58,980 nucleotides of DNA from UMGS1370 sp046957575 (GCA_046957575.1 JBKUOG010000021.1:1-58980); one strand, 5' to 3'. Shown: positions 1 through 8,804, numbered from the stretch's first letter. Made by a program: numbers and translations. The notes: generated by a model not told the origin, from the letters alone.

Positions 1-107
1 ATACAGATACAAAGGACTTGTCGGTAAGAGAATGGACATGTCCTGCATGTGGAGATAGTGGGCTGCGAGGTCTATGAAACAGGAAGTCCATTGGCTTTAG
101 ACAATGG
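1..107 (+). mobile_element. IS200/IS605-type right-end (TnpB/omega-RNA end) remnant, cut by window start
   Basis: The last 45 bases or so (about 63-107) recur nearly identically, inverted, at 2773-2817. They end in a hairpin, CCATTG (88-93) and CAATGG (102-107) around an 8-nt loop, preceded by GAAACAGGAAG. A GAAGC-type sequence followed by a terminal hairpin is how omega-RNA/right ends of Clostridial IS200/IS605 elements look (recalled pattern). No long tnpB frame is open: the frame that would end SPLALDNG and stop at 109-111 is broken by a stop at 25-27. The body would lie left of the window or has decayed. Confidence 0.45.
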
Positions 108-132
108 GTAACAAGATAGTAACAAAAAAAGC

Positions 133-170
133 GGGAAATGCCGCAAAATCAAGCATTTCCCCTCTTTTAA
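133..170. terminator. Hairpin terminator, possibly bidirectional
   Basis: GGGAAATG (133-140) pairs with CATTTCCC (154-161). A-rich sequence lies to its left and CTCTTTTA to its right, so it could end transcripts from either side. It separates the IS remnant from the flavoprotein gene. Confidence 0.5.
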
Positions 171-221
171 AAATCACATTTCATGATCGCTGCTTTTGGC
201 AGAAAAAGGAGGTTTTATTTT

Positions 222-845
222 ATGAAGGTATTAATGTTAAACGGAAGCTGCAATCTGCAGGGATGCACCTATACTGCTCTTACAGAAGTCGGCACTATTT
301 TAGAAGAGAATGGTATTGAATATGAGATTTTTCAGCTAGGCTCTAAGCCTGTCATGGACTGCATCGGATGTGGACAGTGCAGAAGCGGAAATGGATGTGC
401 ATTTTCCGACAGCAATGTCAATGAATTTACCAGAAAAGCTATGGAAGCAGACGGATTTGTGTTCGGCACTCCTGTTTACTATGCTCATCCAAGCGGACGT
501 GTCCTCTCTTTTCTGGACAGAGCCTTTTATTCAGGCAAAAAAGCGTTTCTGGGAAAGCCTGGCGCTGCCGTTGTATCTGCCAGAAGAGGCGGAACCACAG
601 CTTCTTTCGATGTGCTGAACAAATATTTTACCATTTCTTCTATGCCGGTTGTTTCCTCTACATACTGGAATCAGGTCCATGGTTCCTGTGCTGAAGATGT
701 ATTAAAAGATGCAGAAGGTCTTCAGACTATGAGAAATCTCGGCCGGAATATGGCCTGGATATTAAAATCCATAGAAGCAGCAAAAGCGGCAGGAATCCAA
801 TTTCCAGAGCAGGAAAGCGGAAACAGAACTAACTTTATTCGATGA
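222..845 (+). CDS. Iron-sulfur flavoprotein / NADPH-dependent FMN reductase family
   Basis: A 207-aa flavodoxin-fold protein. It begins MKVLMLNGS, the FMN-phosphate loop of the family, has the cysteine cluster CIGCGQCRSGNGC (Cys47, 50, 53, 59), which probably holds an Fe-S cluster, and then the conserved FGTPVYYAHPSG segment. Family members are soluble electron carriers or reductases; the partner cannot be told from sequence. I chose ATG 222 rather than the upstream in-frame ATG 183 because AAAAGGAGG lies just before it and the fold motif starts at once. It is a single-gene unit between two hairpin terminators. Confidence 0.85.
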   Translation: MKVLMLNGSCNLQGCTYTALTEVGTILEENGIEYEIFQLGSKPVMDCIGCGQCRSGNGCAFSDSNVNEFTRKAMEADGFVFGTPVYYAHPSGRVLSFLDRAFYSGKKAFLGKPGAAVVSARRGGTTASFDVLNKYFTISSMPVVSSTYWNQVHGSCAEDVLKDAEGLQTMRNLGRNMAWILKSIEAAKAAGIQFPEQESGNRTNFIR

Positions 846-861
846 TTTTTCTATAATAATG

Positions 862-900
862 AAGGGTGAAATGCTTAGAATTCGAGCCTTTCACCCTTTG
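862..900 (+). terminator. Rho-independent terminator
   Basis: AAGGGTGAAA (862-871) pairs perfectly with TTTCACCCTT (889-898), 17 bases after the flavoprotein stop codon. The T-tract is short. Confidence 0.65.
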
Positions 901-935
901 CAATATATCCATGCTCGTATAAAATGCCTGACTTT

Positions 936-1625
936 CTACTGCAGAATGGGCGGAAATGTATAGTTTTTCTGCCGAATGTTCTTTTGCCCAGGTCTTGACT
1001 GCATTAAAAAGCGATTTTCCGATTCTTTATCTCCAGTTGATTTTTGCTGATCTGTGTCCATTTTTTCTGCCTGATATGACAGCATAAGCTGTTCCATTTC
1101 TTTAGCCTGCTGATACACTTTTGCCGCTTCTTCCTCAGAAATCCAGCTTTCAATTAAGAGCAGAGCACACCCATCATCCTGTTTTAATGCCCGGCTCGGC
1201 AGCATTTCAGAAAAATCAGGAAGCACAAATTCACCATTTGTAATCCCCTCTTCCCATATTACATAGAGAAGTGCTGTTTCCTCGCTTTTTATCTTCAATT
1301 TCAATACTCCCGGACATATTTCTCCGTCTTCTTCCTTTTCGATGGGTTTCTCAATGCGCTCCAGACCGCTTCGATATATAGCAATAGAATCATCCGGGAA
1401 TGTAAGCTGCAGGTACTCCTTTTCATCCTGATAAATCCGTCTCGCTTCCACATTCTGCTCCTCAAATAATTCTGTGCAGATTTCATAATTCTCAACCAGC
1501 GGGTACGTTGGTTCCTGATAAGTAAAATTGTCAATCAAAATTTCCCTTATCTGCTTTCCACACCCGGTAAGACATAACAGCAAAAGCGCCATAATACCGG
1601 CTGCAGGCATTTGTTTCTGTTTCAT
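936..1625 (-). CDS. Predicted lipoprotein of unknown function
   Basis: A 229-aa protein with a basic N-terminus (MKQKQ), a hydrophobic stretch and a lipobox LTGC near residues 19-22, so it should be exported and lipidated at Cys22. The mature part is acidic, then Lys/Gln-rich, with no catalytic motif I recognise. The Shine-Dalgarno is weak. No neighbour suggests a role; the next gene on the strand is 250 bases upstream. Confidence 0.6.
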   Translation of the reverse strand: MKQKQMPAAGIMALLLLCLTGCGKQIREILIDNFTYQEPTYPLVENYEICTELFEEQNVEARRIYQDEKEYLQLTFPDDSIAIYRSGLERIEKPIEKEEDGEICPGVLKLKIKSEETALLYVIWEEGITNGEFVLPDFSEMLPSRALKQDDGCALLLIESWISEEEAAKVYQQAKEMEQLMLSYQAEKMDTDQQKSTGDKESENRFLMQSRPGQKNIRQKNYTFPPILQ

Positions 1626-1879
1626 TTTTTATCATTCGCTTTCTGAAGAGCTATCTGCCCTGATGAATCGCTTTTAAATCTGCTTCCTTTATAAAAATAT
1701 TCAGTATGGTTTGTATAATTATGTTTTTCTCCGAAAACTGCATCCCAAATAACCGAAATTTTTTATGATACCTATAAGTTTTAGATCTTGCCATAGGAAT
1801 CCCCGCCGTTTCTTTTATCATACCGTGAAACAGTGAAAAACAAAAGAATTATTAGGTCGAATATAAATATGTCACTACA

Positions 1880-2152
1880 CTAGAACACCCTTCTTCTAAT
1901 TTTACTGCATACTTTTATTCCCAATTTAATCAGGAAATAAATTATAATTCCATTAATCAACAGTGCCAACGGATTCAAATGCACTGATGTGAATGGACTT
2001 ATTCCCATTTTCCCATTATAAATCGTTAAAAACGATATTGGAAATCCAACTTTATACTGAAAATCATCTAATACATGAAAGGGCAAGCTATAAGATAAAA
2101 TAATTTCTGTCCAAAATGCGTAATTCATAATTTTCCAGTTTATTTTTTTCAT
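1880..2152 (-). CDS. Small hypothetical membrane protein
   Basis: A 90-aa protein with a hydrophobic segment near residues 10-25 and a clear transmembrane helix near 62-80, ending in a basic tail (KIRRR). GGGGAGA sits 7 bases before the ATG, which supports translation. I recognise no family. It lies directly downstream, in transcription sense, of the CRISPR array. Confidence 0.45.
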   Translation of the reverse strand: MKKINWKIMNYAFWTEIILSYSLPFHVLDDFQYKVGFPISFLTIYNGKMGISPFTSVHLNPLALLINGIIIYFLIKLGIKVCSKIRRRVF

Positions 2153-2271
2153 TGCTCTATCTCCCCATAATGTTCATATTACAATTTTATTTTTGCATTG
2201 TTGATCGCAATCTACTGTTCCTGCCAGGGAGCAGATATCACAGAAGTATGTACAAACCAGCCGCTTATAGG

Positions 2272-2505
2272 ATTTCAATCCACTGATCCCTCGCGGGATC
2301 AGACGAGGAATACCATGAAAAATCATGAGATTGCACAGATTTCAATCCACTGATCCCTCGCGGGATCAGACTGCGTTCTTAAAAGCAAGTTCAAGGTTTT
2401 CCATTATTTCAATCCACTGATCCCTCGCGGGATCAGACGGAATATACAGACTTTGCAGAAGGAAACTCGGATATTTCAATCCACTGATCCCTCGCGGGAT
2501 CAGAC
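2272..2505 (-). CRISPR. Orphan type I-C-like CRISPR array, 4 repeats and 3 spacers
   Basis: Four identical 33-bp repeats start at 2272, 2339, 2406 and 2473 and are separated by three unrelated 34-bp spacers, an exact 67-bp period. Read on the minus strand the repeat begins GTCT, holds the palindrome GATCCCGCGAGGGATC and ends GTGGATTGAAAT, the hallmark of type I-C repeats. The leader lies at 2506-2680, so transcription runs leftwards. No cas gene is present in the window, so the array is either a remnant or served in trans. Perfect repeat identity argues against long decay. Confidence 0.95.
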
Positions 2506-2680
2506 AGCAAAACAGCATAGTTTTATTCTGCACTAGAATCAAGTTTTTGTCAACTATTAATAAAAGCAAACAGCTTCTATCAGCAAAAAACAAATATATA
2601 TTCTTTTTCTTTTTTAATTTCTTCTATTATTTGGTGCGAACCCCCCAGGAAATTTATGTTTACTTCCAGTTCGCACCTAT
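2506..2680 (-). promoter_or_regulatory. CRISPR leader of type I-C array
   Basis: An AT-rich stretch directly upstream of the first transcribed repeat. It contains the inverted repeat GGTGCGAA (2633-2640) and TTCGCACC (2670-2677) around a C-rich centre. I-C leaders in Clostridia, just after cas2, carry this same GGTGCGAA...TTCGCACC signature (recalled). Here no cas2 precedes it; the sequence changes to IS-like material at about 2773. Confidence 0.75.
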
Positions 2681-2772
2681 ATCTAAAACTATCCGCTTAA
2701 CACAGAACAATTCTTCACCAGAACACCTTCTTTCAGAAATATACATGTGAATTATTTCCTCATAGTAAAACT

Positions 2773-2817
2773 CCATTGTCTAAAGCCAATGGGCTTCCTG
2801 CTTCGCAAACCTCGTAT
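2773..2817 (-). mobile_element. Second IS200/IS605-type right-end remnant
   Basis: The inverted copy of the sequence at about 63-107: read on the minus strand it runs CGAGGTTTGCGAAGCAGGAAG and ends in the hairpin CCATTG/CAATGG (arms 2787-2792 and 2773-2778 on the plus strand). An in-frame stop at 2814-2816 separates it from the small open frame upstream, so no intact tnpB remains. It sits about 100 bases upstream of the CRISPR leader. Confidence 0.45.
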
Positions 2818-3005
2818 CATTTTGCCTTTTGGCAGGAATCATTAACTACCAGAGGAAACATATTCACAAGCCGAAGGATTCCACATGACTCAAACACTTC
2901 TGCCAAAATTGCAGTCTCTTTTGTGGATTGCCTGATGATCGAACAAAATTTTGCTTCATTTGCATCTCCTTCAACTACATATCCTAATGCATTTGAGTTT
3001 AACAT
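2817..3005 (-). CDS. Short unassigned open frame beside the IS remnant
   Basis: A 62-aa open frame (starts MLNSNALGY, ends DSCQKAK) whose reading frame continues, after one TGA, into the IS-like end. I recognise no family and no convincing ribosome site. It may be a surviving fragment of a larger gene. The rest of 2680-3095 shows nothing else I can name. Confidence 0.25.
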   Translation of the reverse strand: MLNSNALGYVVEGDANEAKFCSIIRQSTKETAILAEVFESCGILRLVNMFPLVVNDSCQKAK

Positions 3006-3095
3006 AATTATTGAATCGAAGAATCACTACTTTATAAGTTTAACAATATCTTTTCAACCTTTAATCATAGTACACGATCCGAAATTATAGTTCTC

Positions 3096-4388
3096 TCATT
3101 TCAAATCCAGCGCGAAGAAGAACGAGGCTCCTCCCCCCGGCGTATCTTCCATACCAATCTTTCCATGCAATATCCTGGCCAGTTCTTTTGCAATACTTAA
3201 CCCCAGCCCAAAATGCGATTTATCTGTATGAGACTGGTCTGCACAGTAGAACCGATCAAAAATAAACGGTTTGTCCTTTTCTTTCACGCCAATTCCATGA
3301 TCTACAATCCAGAACGTCAATTCTTTTAAGGACACATCCGCCCGGAGCTGGATTTCTTTTCCCTCTGGACTATAATACAGTGCATTATCCAGATAAATAC
3401 TGAGCAGCTGGAACAATCGTTCCTTGTCTGTCATAATAGTTGGAAACGGATCTTCTCCCAGGTCCAAAGTCAATTTTATCTTCTTTTTCATGCACCGCGG
3501 TTCATAAGCTTCATACAAAGAAATCAGCAGCGTATCCACATTGACCTCAGAAGTATGGATCGTCCATTGTTCCGCATCGGATGACGCTAAAAGAAGCATA
3601 TCCTTAATTAAACGGGACATACGCATACACTCCGAATCAATGACTTTTAAGTTCCCCTGAAATCCTTCGTTTTGTGCTTCATGCTGCATATTCTCCACAT
3701 TTGCAACAATCACAGCCAATGGCGCTTTCAGTTCATGTGAGGCAGAAGCAACAAATTCTTTCTGGCTCTGCATCATACGTTCCGTTGGCTCTAAGGCTTT
3801 CTTCAGCAAAAAGCGGCTGACCAGACTGACACAAAGCAGTGTGACAATCCAGATTGCCAGATACATAGGCAGCTGTTCCAAAAACATCTGAAATATAGGC
3901 GTTTGCTCATAAACCAGAGTCAATGAATTGTTTTTATCATCCTCAGAAGTAAAATGCGTCAAATTGAGCAAGTATCTCTCATCATGGTCACCCTCCACCT
4001 CAACCATTCCCTCTGAAGCCGGAAGTTCTGCCTGACCGTTTTCTCCTTCTGCCGAAAAGGTAATAATCTGCATTCCCACATTGTTCAGCTGTCCATCAAT
4101 ATCCTCTAAACCCATTCTGCTCTCATAGAGAAGTTCTCCGTATGCATCAGTTAATTTCGATGTTATAGACATATCTTTCTCATAAGCAGAAAGAACTTCT
4201 TCGGGATCCGCTCCTTCTTCCTCCAGCTGGCTGACGATTAGGGAGGTCATTCTTTGTAAAAGAGTTACCTGTGCTGCCTCGCTTGCTTTTACATGATTGG
4301 AAAAGGAAAATCCAATCACCCCTGTAACAATCGCCATGATCGTCACGACAAAGACTAAATGCAGTTTTCGGAATAATTGTTTCAGCAT
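3096..4388 (-). CDS. Two-component sensor histidine kinase
   Basis: A 430-aa membrane kinase: TM helix about residues 10-31, an extracellular sensor domain of about 140 residues rich in Glu/Asp, a second TM about 175-195, then the H-box SASHELKAPLAV with His218 as the phosphorylated residue, an N-box (DNALYYSPEG), a G1 box (DHGIGVKEKDKPFIFDRFY) and GLGLSIAKELA. It should autophosphorylate and pass phosphate to the regulator whose gene it overlaps by 7 bases. The acidic extracellular domain would suit sensing of a cationic peptide, but that is inference. Its target is probably the divergent ABC locus. Confidence 0.92.
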   Translation of the reverse strand: MLKQLFRKLHLVFVVTIMAIVTGVIGFSFSNHVKASEAAQVTLLQRMTSLIVSQLEEEGADPEEVLSAYEKDMSITSKLTDAYGELLYESRMGLEDIDGQLNNVGMQIITFSAEGENGQAELPASEGMVEVEGDHDERYLLNLTHFTSEDDKNNSLTLVYEQTPIFQMFLEQLPMYLAIWIVTLLCVSLVSRFLLKKALEPTERMMQSQKEFVASASHELKAPLAVIVANVENMQHEAQNEGFQGNLKVIDSECMRMSRLIKDMLLLASSDAEQWTIHTSEVNVDTLLISLYEAYEPRCMKKKIKLTLDLGEDPFPTIMTDKERLFQLLSIYLDNALYYSPEGKEIQLRADVSLKELTFWIVDHGIGVKEKDKPFIFDRFYCADQSHTDKSHFGLGLSIAKELARILHGKIGMEDTPGGGASFFFALDLK

Positions 4389-5068
4389 AGGCTACACCTT
4401 AACTGATATCCGCTTCCATAAATAGTCTTAATCTCACATATGCTGTTCAGTTCCTTTAACCGTTTTCTAAGAAAGGAAATATAGTTATCTACATTTCCAG
4501 GTTCAATGTCTGAATCGGTTCCCCAAACTTTTAGAACCAGCTGTTCTCTTGTCAGAAGCGTTTCTGGTGATTTGAGTAAGGTGTACAGAAGTTCCGATTC
4601 CTTGGCTGTCAACAGGAGTTCCTTTCCATTGGCCTCAAGTTTCCGGTTGGAGCGTTCCAGCTTTAAGTCCTGATAAGAAAGAATATCCTGTTCTTTCATT
4701 TTATGCGGTCTCCTGGTCAAGGCCCGTACCCTTGCCAATAGTTCACGGATATAAAACGGTTTGATCAGATAGTCATCTGCCCCTCCATCCAGACCATCAA
4801 TCCGGTCATCAATAGAGGACATTCCTGTAATAATGATTACTGGAACCGAAATTCCTTTTTTACGCATGGCTTTAATAATTGTCAGACCATCAATGACCGG
4901 CAGCATCCGGTCAACAATGGCCAGATCATATCCAAATTCTGTATTCAATGCATAGAGAAGCCCTGTTTCCCCATCATGGCAACAGTCCACCATATAATCA
5001 TTTCTCAAAAGTTCCTGCTTCATTGCCAAACTCAGCTCTATATCATCTTCCAATATAAGTATCTTCAC
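4382..5068 (-). CDS. OmpR/PhoB-family response regulator
   Basis: A 228-aa regulator. The receiver domain (residues 1-120) has the acidic pair LEDD, phospho-acceptor Asp53 in IVDRMLP and the switch Lys in LIKPF. The C-terminal winged-helix domain (about 130-226) shows LTAKESELLYTLLKSP and VDNYISFLRKRL. It is the first gene of the operon with the kinase. The 11-bp-phased repeats just upstream are the likely binding sites, for this operon and for the divergent lipoprotein/ABC operon. Confidence 0.93.
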   Translation of the reverse strand: MKILILEDDIELSLAMKQELLRNDYMVDCCHDGETGLLYALNTEFGYDLAIVDRMLPVIDGLTIIKAMRKKGISVPVIIITGMSSIDDRIDGLDGGADDYLIKPFYIRELLARVRALTRRPHKMKEQDILSYQDLKLERSNRKLEANGKELLLTAKESELLYTLLKSPETLLTREQLVLKVWGTDSDIEPGNVDNYISFLRKRLKELNSICEIKTIYGSGYQLRCSLC

Positions 5069-5128
5069 GATAAATCATCCCTCTTTTCTTTTTCATGGTT
5101 CAGTATATCAAATATACCAGGGAAAATC

Positions 5129-5202
5129 TCTAAAAGTCCTCTAAAAATTCATCAAAATCTTTCTTTTTCTTAGAGGAGTTTTAGATAAGTTTTTGAATAA
5201 AA
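5129..5202. promoter_or_regulatory. Putative response-regulator binding region with 11-bp-phased repeats
   Basis: TCTAAAAGTCC, TCTAAAAATTC and ATCAAAATCTT start at 5129, 5140 and 5151. A second set, TTAGAGGAGTT, TTAGATAAGTT and TTTGAATAAAA, starts at 5170, 5181 and 5192 and is roughly the reverse complement (CTAAAA versus TTTTAG). Tandem half-sites one helical turn apart are typical of OmpR-family dimers. The position, between the divergent operons, fits. Confidence 0.5.
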
Positions 5203-5580
5203 TGGTATGCAGAAAACAGCAAGGGAGGGATTCAATTGGTATGTCAACAGCGGCCTCGGAAACGGCAAAAAAACCAATGATCGAAACATTCGCTGTATGA
5301 TACTGGAACTGTCACTTATTTCGGTTATCCGCATATGTGCTGTCCGTATTTTTTACAAGAACCGATCTTTTCCACCGCCTGATTCAGATTCTGACTGTAT
5401 GATCATGGCAGCAGATGGAAATGACAGTGAAGTCAACACCCCGACGGAAAACTTATCATAAAGGATCCCAACAGTAAAGAGCGAAGCAATCAACTTTGGG
5501 ATTATCAAACACTGGAACATCAAATTAGTAATCTATGGGCATTTCAAGCCTTATAGAAATAACAGAAAGGTGGATATCAC
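5203..5580 (+). other. Leader region with possible decayed gene
   Basis: Between the regulator sites and the lipoprotein there is no convincing gene. An 84-codon frame (5207-5461) is open, and the alternative frame starting MSTAASETAKKP has several stops. It could be the relic of a membrane-fusion (HlyD-like) adaptor, a gene type often at this place in such loci, but I cannot show it. The region would be transcribed as part of the ABC operon. Confidence 0.25.
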
Positions 5581-6108
5581 ATGAAACACACAAAAATAAC
5601 AGTAGGATTCGCAACTCTCTTATGTATTTTCTCATTGGCCGGGTGTCAGAGTAAACCTCAAAATCAACCCGTTGAGACAGAAACCGAAATGCAGCAAACC
5701 AATACTGTGTCTGAGCCCCAGACAGAACAACCTCAGCAGGAATCCTCGGAAACACATCCGAACAATGTGCCTGCCAGTGCAGAAGAATTACTGAATTCTG
5801 CCACTGTCTCTGGCGAGGTGACTGCTTTTTCTGATACAGATTTGACCCTTAACCCGCTCTCAACAACAGATGCCGGGGCTGCCATCATGGCCGTTGATTC
5901 AGAAAATGCGGAAAATCTCCTTACTGTCAACTATCTGGAAAACTGCACGTTCCAGCTTGCCCGCATCAACCAATCTACTGGAGCACTTTCACTGGAAACC
6001 GCAAGTGCCGCAGATATCAAAAAAGAAACATCTATCGCTGTCTATGGTGAAGCAGACGAATCCGGAGCGATTCTGGCCAAGCAGATTTTCCTGATCCGTT
6101 ACGAATAA
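5581..6108 (+). CDS. Lipoprotein, first gene of the ABC/peptidase locus
   Basis: A 175-aa protein with a signal peptide and the lipobox SLAGC (Cys22), then a long Gln/Glu/Thr/Pro-rich linker (about 25-65) and a small C-terminal domain beginning SGEVTAF that resembles an OB or DUF5666-type beta domain. RBS GAAAGGTGG precedes ATG 5581. It is 17 bases from the first permease, so it is probably translated with it and anchored outside the membrane. Substrate binding or protection of the transporter is a guess. Confidence 0.7.
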   Translation: MKHTKITVGFATLLCIFSLAGCQSKPQNQPVETETEMQQTNTVSEPQTEQPQQESSETHPNNVPASAEELLNSATVSGEVTAFSDTDLTLNPLSTTDAGAAIMAVDSENAENLLTVNYLENCTFQLARINQSTGALSLETASAADIKKETSIAVYGEADESGAILAKQIFLIRYE

Positions 6109-6125
6109 GCAGGGAGGAAACTATC

Positions 6126-7343
6126 ATGTCATTTTATCACAGAGCCTGCTTATACCTGTTCCGCAAACGGTCAAAAACTGTTTTATTATTTCTGATCCTT
6201 TTACTGGTAAACAGTATGATACTCGGCACTGTCATGATTCTTCATGCCGCCCAAACAACCAAAGTGTCTATGCAGGAAAAATCAAAGGCGAAAGCAGTCT
6301 GTGAGATCACGCAGGATACATACCAGCTTTCCAGTCAGGATATTTCTGCTGCAGCACAGCTGCCTCATGTCACATTCCTGAACCGTCATGCAGAAAGCCC
6401 GGGTTATCTTTCCGATTTCTTACCCATTACAGCCAGTGATTCTCAGAAATCGGAAAATTCACAGATTCGTTTAACCGCTTATGACGATTTAGAAAAAGAT
6501 GGCCCCTTTGCCACACAGAACTATCGCCTGACCGGTGGAAAGCTGATCAATCCGCAGTCTGATTCCAGTGCAGTCATAAATGAAACATTTGCCACAATCA
6601 ATGGTATTTCCATCGGAGATCAAATTCGTTTGGAAAATGACCATGGAAAAACCATTTCCGCAACCGTCTGTGGCCTGTTTCTTTCCGGAAATGAACACCA
6701 ACAGGACAATACTCTAGATTCCCTGTACCGTATCGAAAATCAGATTTTTATCGATGCCAAATCCTATATAACCCTATTTGGTGCCGATCGGTTCAACCGA
6801 TTGATTGTTTATACCGATCAGCCAGAGCAGACAGAGGCTCTGGCTGAGAAACTGCAGGAATTGTTGGGAGAAAAGGCAGAAGTTACATCCTCCGATCTCT
6901 TATACCAGCAGATGAAAGCCCCTCTGGAACAGATCATTCGGATTACAAAACTTATGATGACCTTCACACTTTTGTCCGGAACCGTTATTGTTTCTCTGCT
7001 TCTGTGTATGTGGATGAGAAACCGTCAGAGGGAAATGGCTGTACTCATCAGTCTTGGAGAGTCAAAGGGAGCCATCTTTCTCCAGACCTTTCTGGAATCT
7101 GTCATGATCTTTCTCCTGGCTGCCGTAGGGACGTGCTGTCTTGGAACTCTCAGTGCTAATGTAGTGCAGGCCATCCTTTCAGCCTCGGAACTCGCACTTG
7201 TCATGACACCAAGCCTTCAGATGAAAGAAATTGTCATTCTGTTTGCAACTGGCAGCCTGGTAATTTTGACAGCAGTGCTGCTGTCCCTGGTTCCCGTTTT
7301 AACTACCAACCCAAAAGATATCTTATCCAGAATGGAGGGATAA
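6126..7343 (+). CDS. FtsX-like ABC transporter permease (MacB type)
   Basis: A 405-aa protein: one N-terminal TM (about 18-40), a large extracellular domain (about 45-265) of the MacB periplasmic-core kind, and three C-terminal TM segments (about 272-298, 320-350, 372-395), the FtsX arrangement. MRNRQREMAVLISLG after the second TM is the conserved coupling region. It partners with the following permease and the ATPase at 8805. Such MacB-like systems work by mechanotransmission, often moving peptides or lipoproteins; the substrate is unknown. RBS AGGGAGG is just upstream. Confidence 0.88.
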   Translation: MSFYHRACLYLFRKRSKTVLLFLILLLVNSMILGTVMILHAAQTTKVSMQEKSKAKAVCEITQDTYQLSSQDISAAAQLPHVTFLNRHAESPGYLSDFLPITASDSQKSENSQIRLTAYDDLEKDGPFATQNYRLTGGKLINPQSDSSAVINETFATINGISIGDQIRLENDHGKTISATVCGLFLSGNEHQQDNTLDSLYRIENQIFIDAKSYITLFGADRFNRLIVYTDQPEQTEALAEKLQELLGEKAEVTSSDLLYQQMKAPLEQIIRITKLMMTFTLLSGTVIVSLLLCMWMRNRQREMAVLISLGESKGAIFLQTFLESVMIFLLAAVGTCCLGTLSANVVQAILSASELALVMTPSLQMKEIVILFATGSLVILTAVLLSLVPVLTTNPKDILSRMEG

Positions 7344-7344
7344 T

Positions 7345-8793
7345 GTGAATCTATTTCAAAGAGCCATCCGATCCTGCCTCAGAAAACCAGTCAAAAGCAT
7401 CCTTCTGCTTCTTGTAATCGGTACGATCAGTCTTCTGTTTCTGTCTGGTATGGCAAGCCGTTCTGCTAATATTGCGGCAAAAGACAGCACCCGGCAGGCA
7501 ATCGGGGCTGGCTTCCTGCTAGAAGGAAACCCAGAGAATCGAAGCAAACGTCTTCAGGAAGCGTTTGAAGTAATTGAAGAAACGTTCGGAGTCGGACAAA
7601 GCGGCAGTTATCAAGGCGTTCATGCAGAAACGATCATCAGCAATGGGCAGCCCTCCGGATATGTGTGGACGGATCATTCTTTTGAATCTCTTGTCCAGGA
7701 AGACATTGAAAAAATAGCCGCTGCTTCCGGAATCTCTGATTACAATATTACAACAGTCCCAACTCCTGTAAAACCCGAGGGTTTTTCCCGTATTGAAGAT
7801 CCAGACAAAGACCAAACCTATGATTCTAAAGGTGTTTCCCTGGTAGGCAACCGGACAATGAGTCTGGATTCCAATGTCTTAAATGGAATCGTAACGATAA
7901 AAGATGGACGTATGACTGTTCCCCAAGACCAGGATGTTTGTGTAATATCAGAAGAACTTGCTCTTTTAAATCATCTTACAGTCGGTGACCGGATCGGCTT
8001 TTCCCCTGTCAAGAAGGAAGGTCCCATCCAATATGCAGAGATTATAGGGATCTATCAGGTCAGAGAACCTATGACTCCTTATATGTCCGGCGACACCTAC
8101 CGCTCCGAAAACATTATTTTTACAAATCTGGACTTTCCGGCAAAAGCGGAACAGGATTCCCCACTGTTTGAAAAAGCCTATTTCAAAGTTGAACAGGTCG
8201 ATGAATACGAAGCAGTAAAGGAACGAATCCAACAGACTGACATCAACTGGGAACGGTATGATTTGATTGATAACAATGGAAATCTGGATACTATGGCATC
8301 CAATTTTAATGACCTGGAGCATATCAGCCAAATGCTTTTACTCATTATTGCTGGTGCCAGTTTCATTATTTTATCCCTTATTTTTGTTTTCTGGATGAAA
8401 AGCCGAACCCATGAAATAGGGATCCTGATGTCCTTAGGAATCTCAAAGCTTGAAATCCTTTTTCAAATGATTCTGGAGGCCTTTTTCATCGGAATTATTG
8501 CCGTCAGCCTTTCTTTTCTGGCTGCTCCCATAGTTTCCAAAACTGCGGCTGAATACCTGGTCGTTCAACAGGAACAACAGGCACAGCTTCAAGAAGATCA
8601 AACGGCAAATCAAATACAGACTGAATATGTTGCCCCAGAGCTGACAGTAACGGATGTACAGATATCTCTGTCCTCATCCATGTTCTGTGCTGATGGCATC
8701 AGCATCACACTGTTAACCTTATTATCTGTTTCTCTTGCAGGAATTACGATGTTTTGCAAAAAGCCAAGAGAAATTTTGAGCGAAATGAGTTAG
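7345..8793 (+). CDS. FtsX-like ABC transporter permease, second subunit
   Basis: A 482-aa permease of the same build as its neighbour: N-terminal TM (about 17-37), extracellular domain to about residue 330, then three TM helices with the coupling sequence MKSRTHEIGILMSLGISK. The start is GTG at 7345, one base after the upstream stop and 6 bases after GGAGGG, so the two permeases are translationally coupled. An insert of about 50 residues, rich in Gln/Glu, sits before the last TM. The two permeases probably form a heterodimer. Confidence 0.88.
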   Translation: MNLFQRAIRSCLRKPVKSILLLLVIGTISLLFLSGMASRSANIAAKDSTRQAIGAGFLLEGNPENRSKRLQEAFEVIEETFGVGQSGSYQGVHAETIISNGQPSGYVWTDHSFESLVQEDIEKIAAASGISDYNITTVPTPVKPEGFSRIEDPDKDQTYDSKGVSLVGNRTMSLDSNVLNGIVTIKDGRMTVPQDQDVCVISEELALLNHLTVGDRIGFSPVKKEGPIQYAEIIGIYQVREPMTPYMSGDTYRSENIIFTNLDFPAKAEQDSPLFEKAYFKVEQVDEYEAVKERIQQTDINWERYDLIDNNGNLDTMASNFNDLEHISQMLLLIIAGASFIILSLIFVFWMKSRTHEIGILMSLGISKLEILFQMILEAFFIGIIAVSLSFLAAPIVSKTAAEYLVVQQEQQAQLQEDQTANQIQTEYVAPELTVTDVQISLSSSMFCADGISITLLTLLSVSLAGITMFCKKPREILSEMS

Positions 8794-8804
8794 GAGGTCC
8801 TGCA

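Noticed and set aside
2547..2750. 67-codon plus-strand frame over the CRISPR leader
   Set aside because: Low-complexity Phe-rich translation of an AT-rich leader; no ribosome site or homology.
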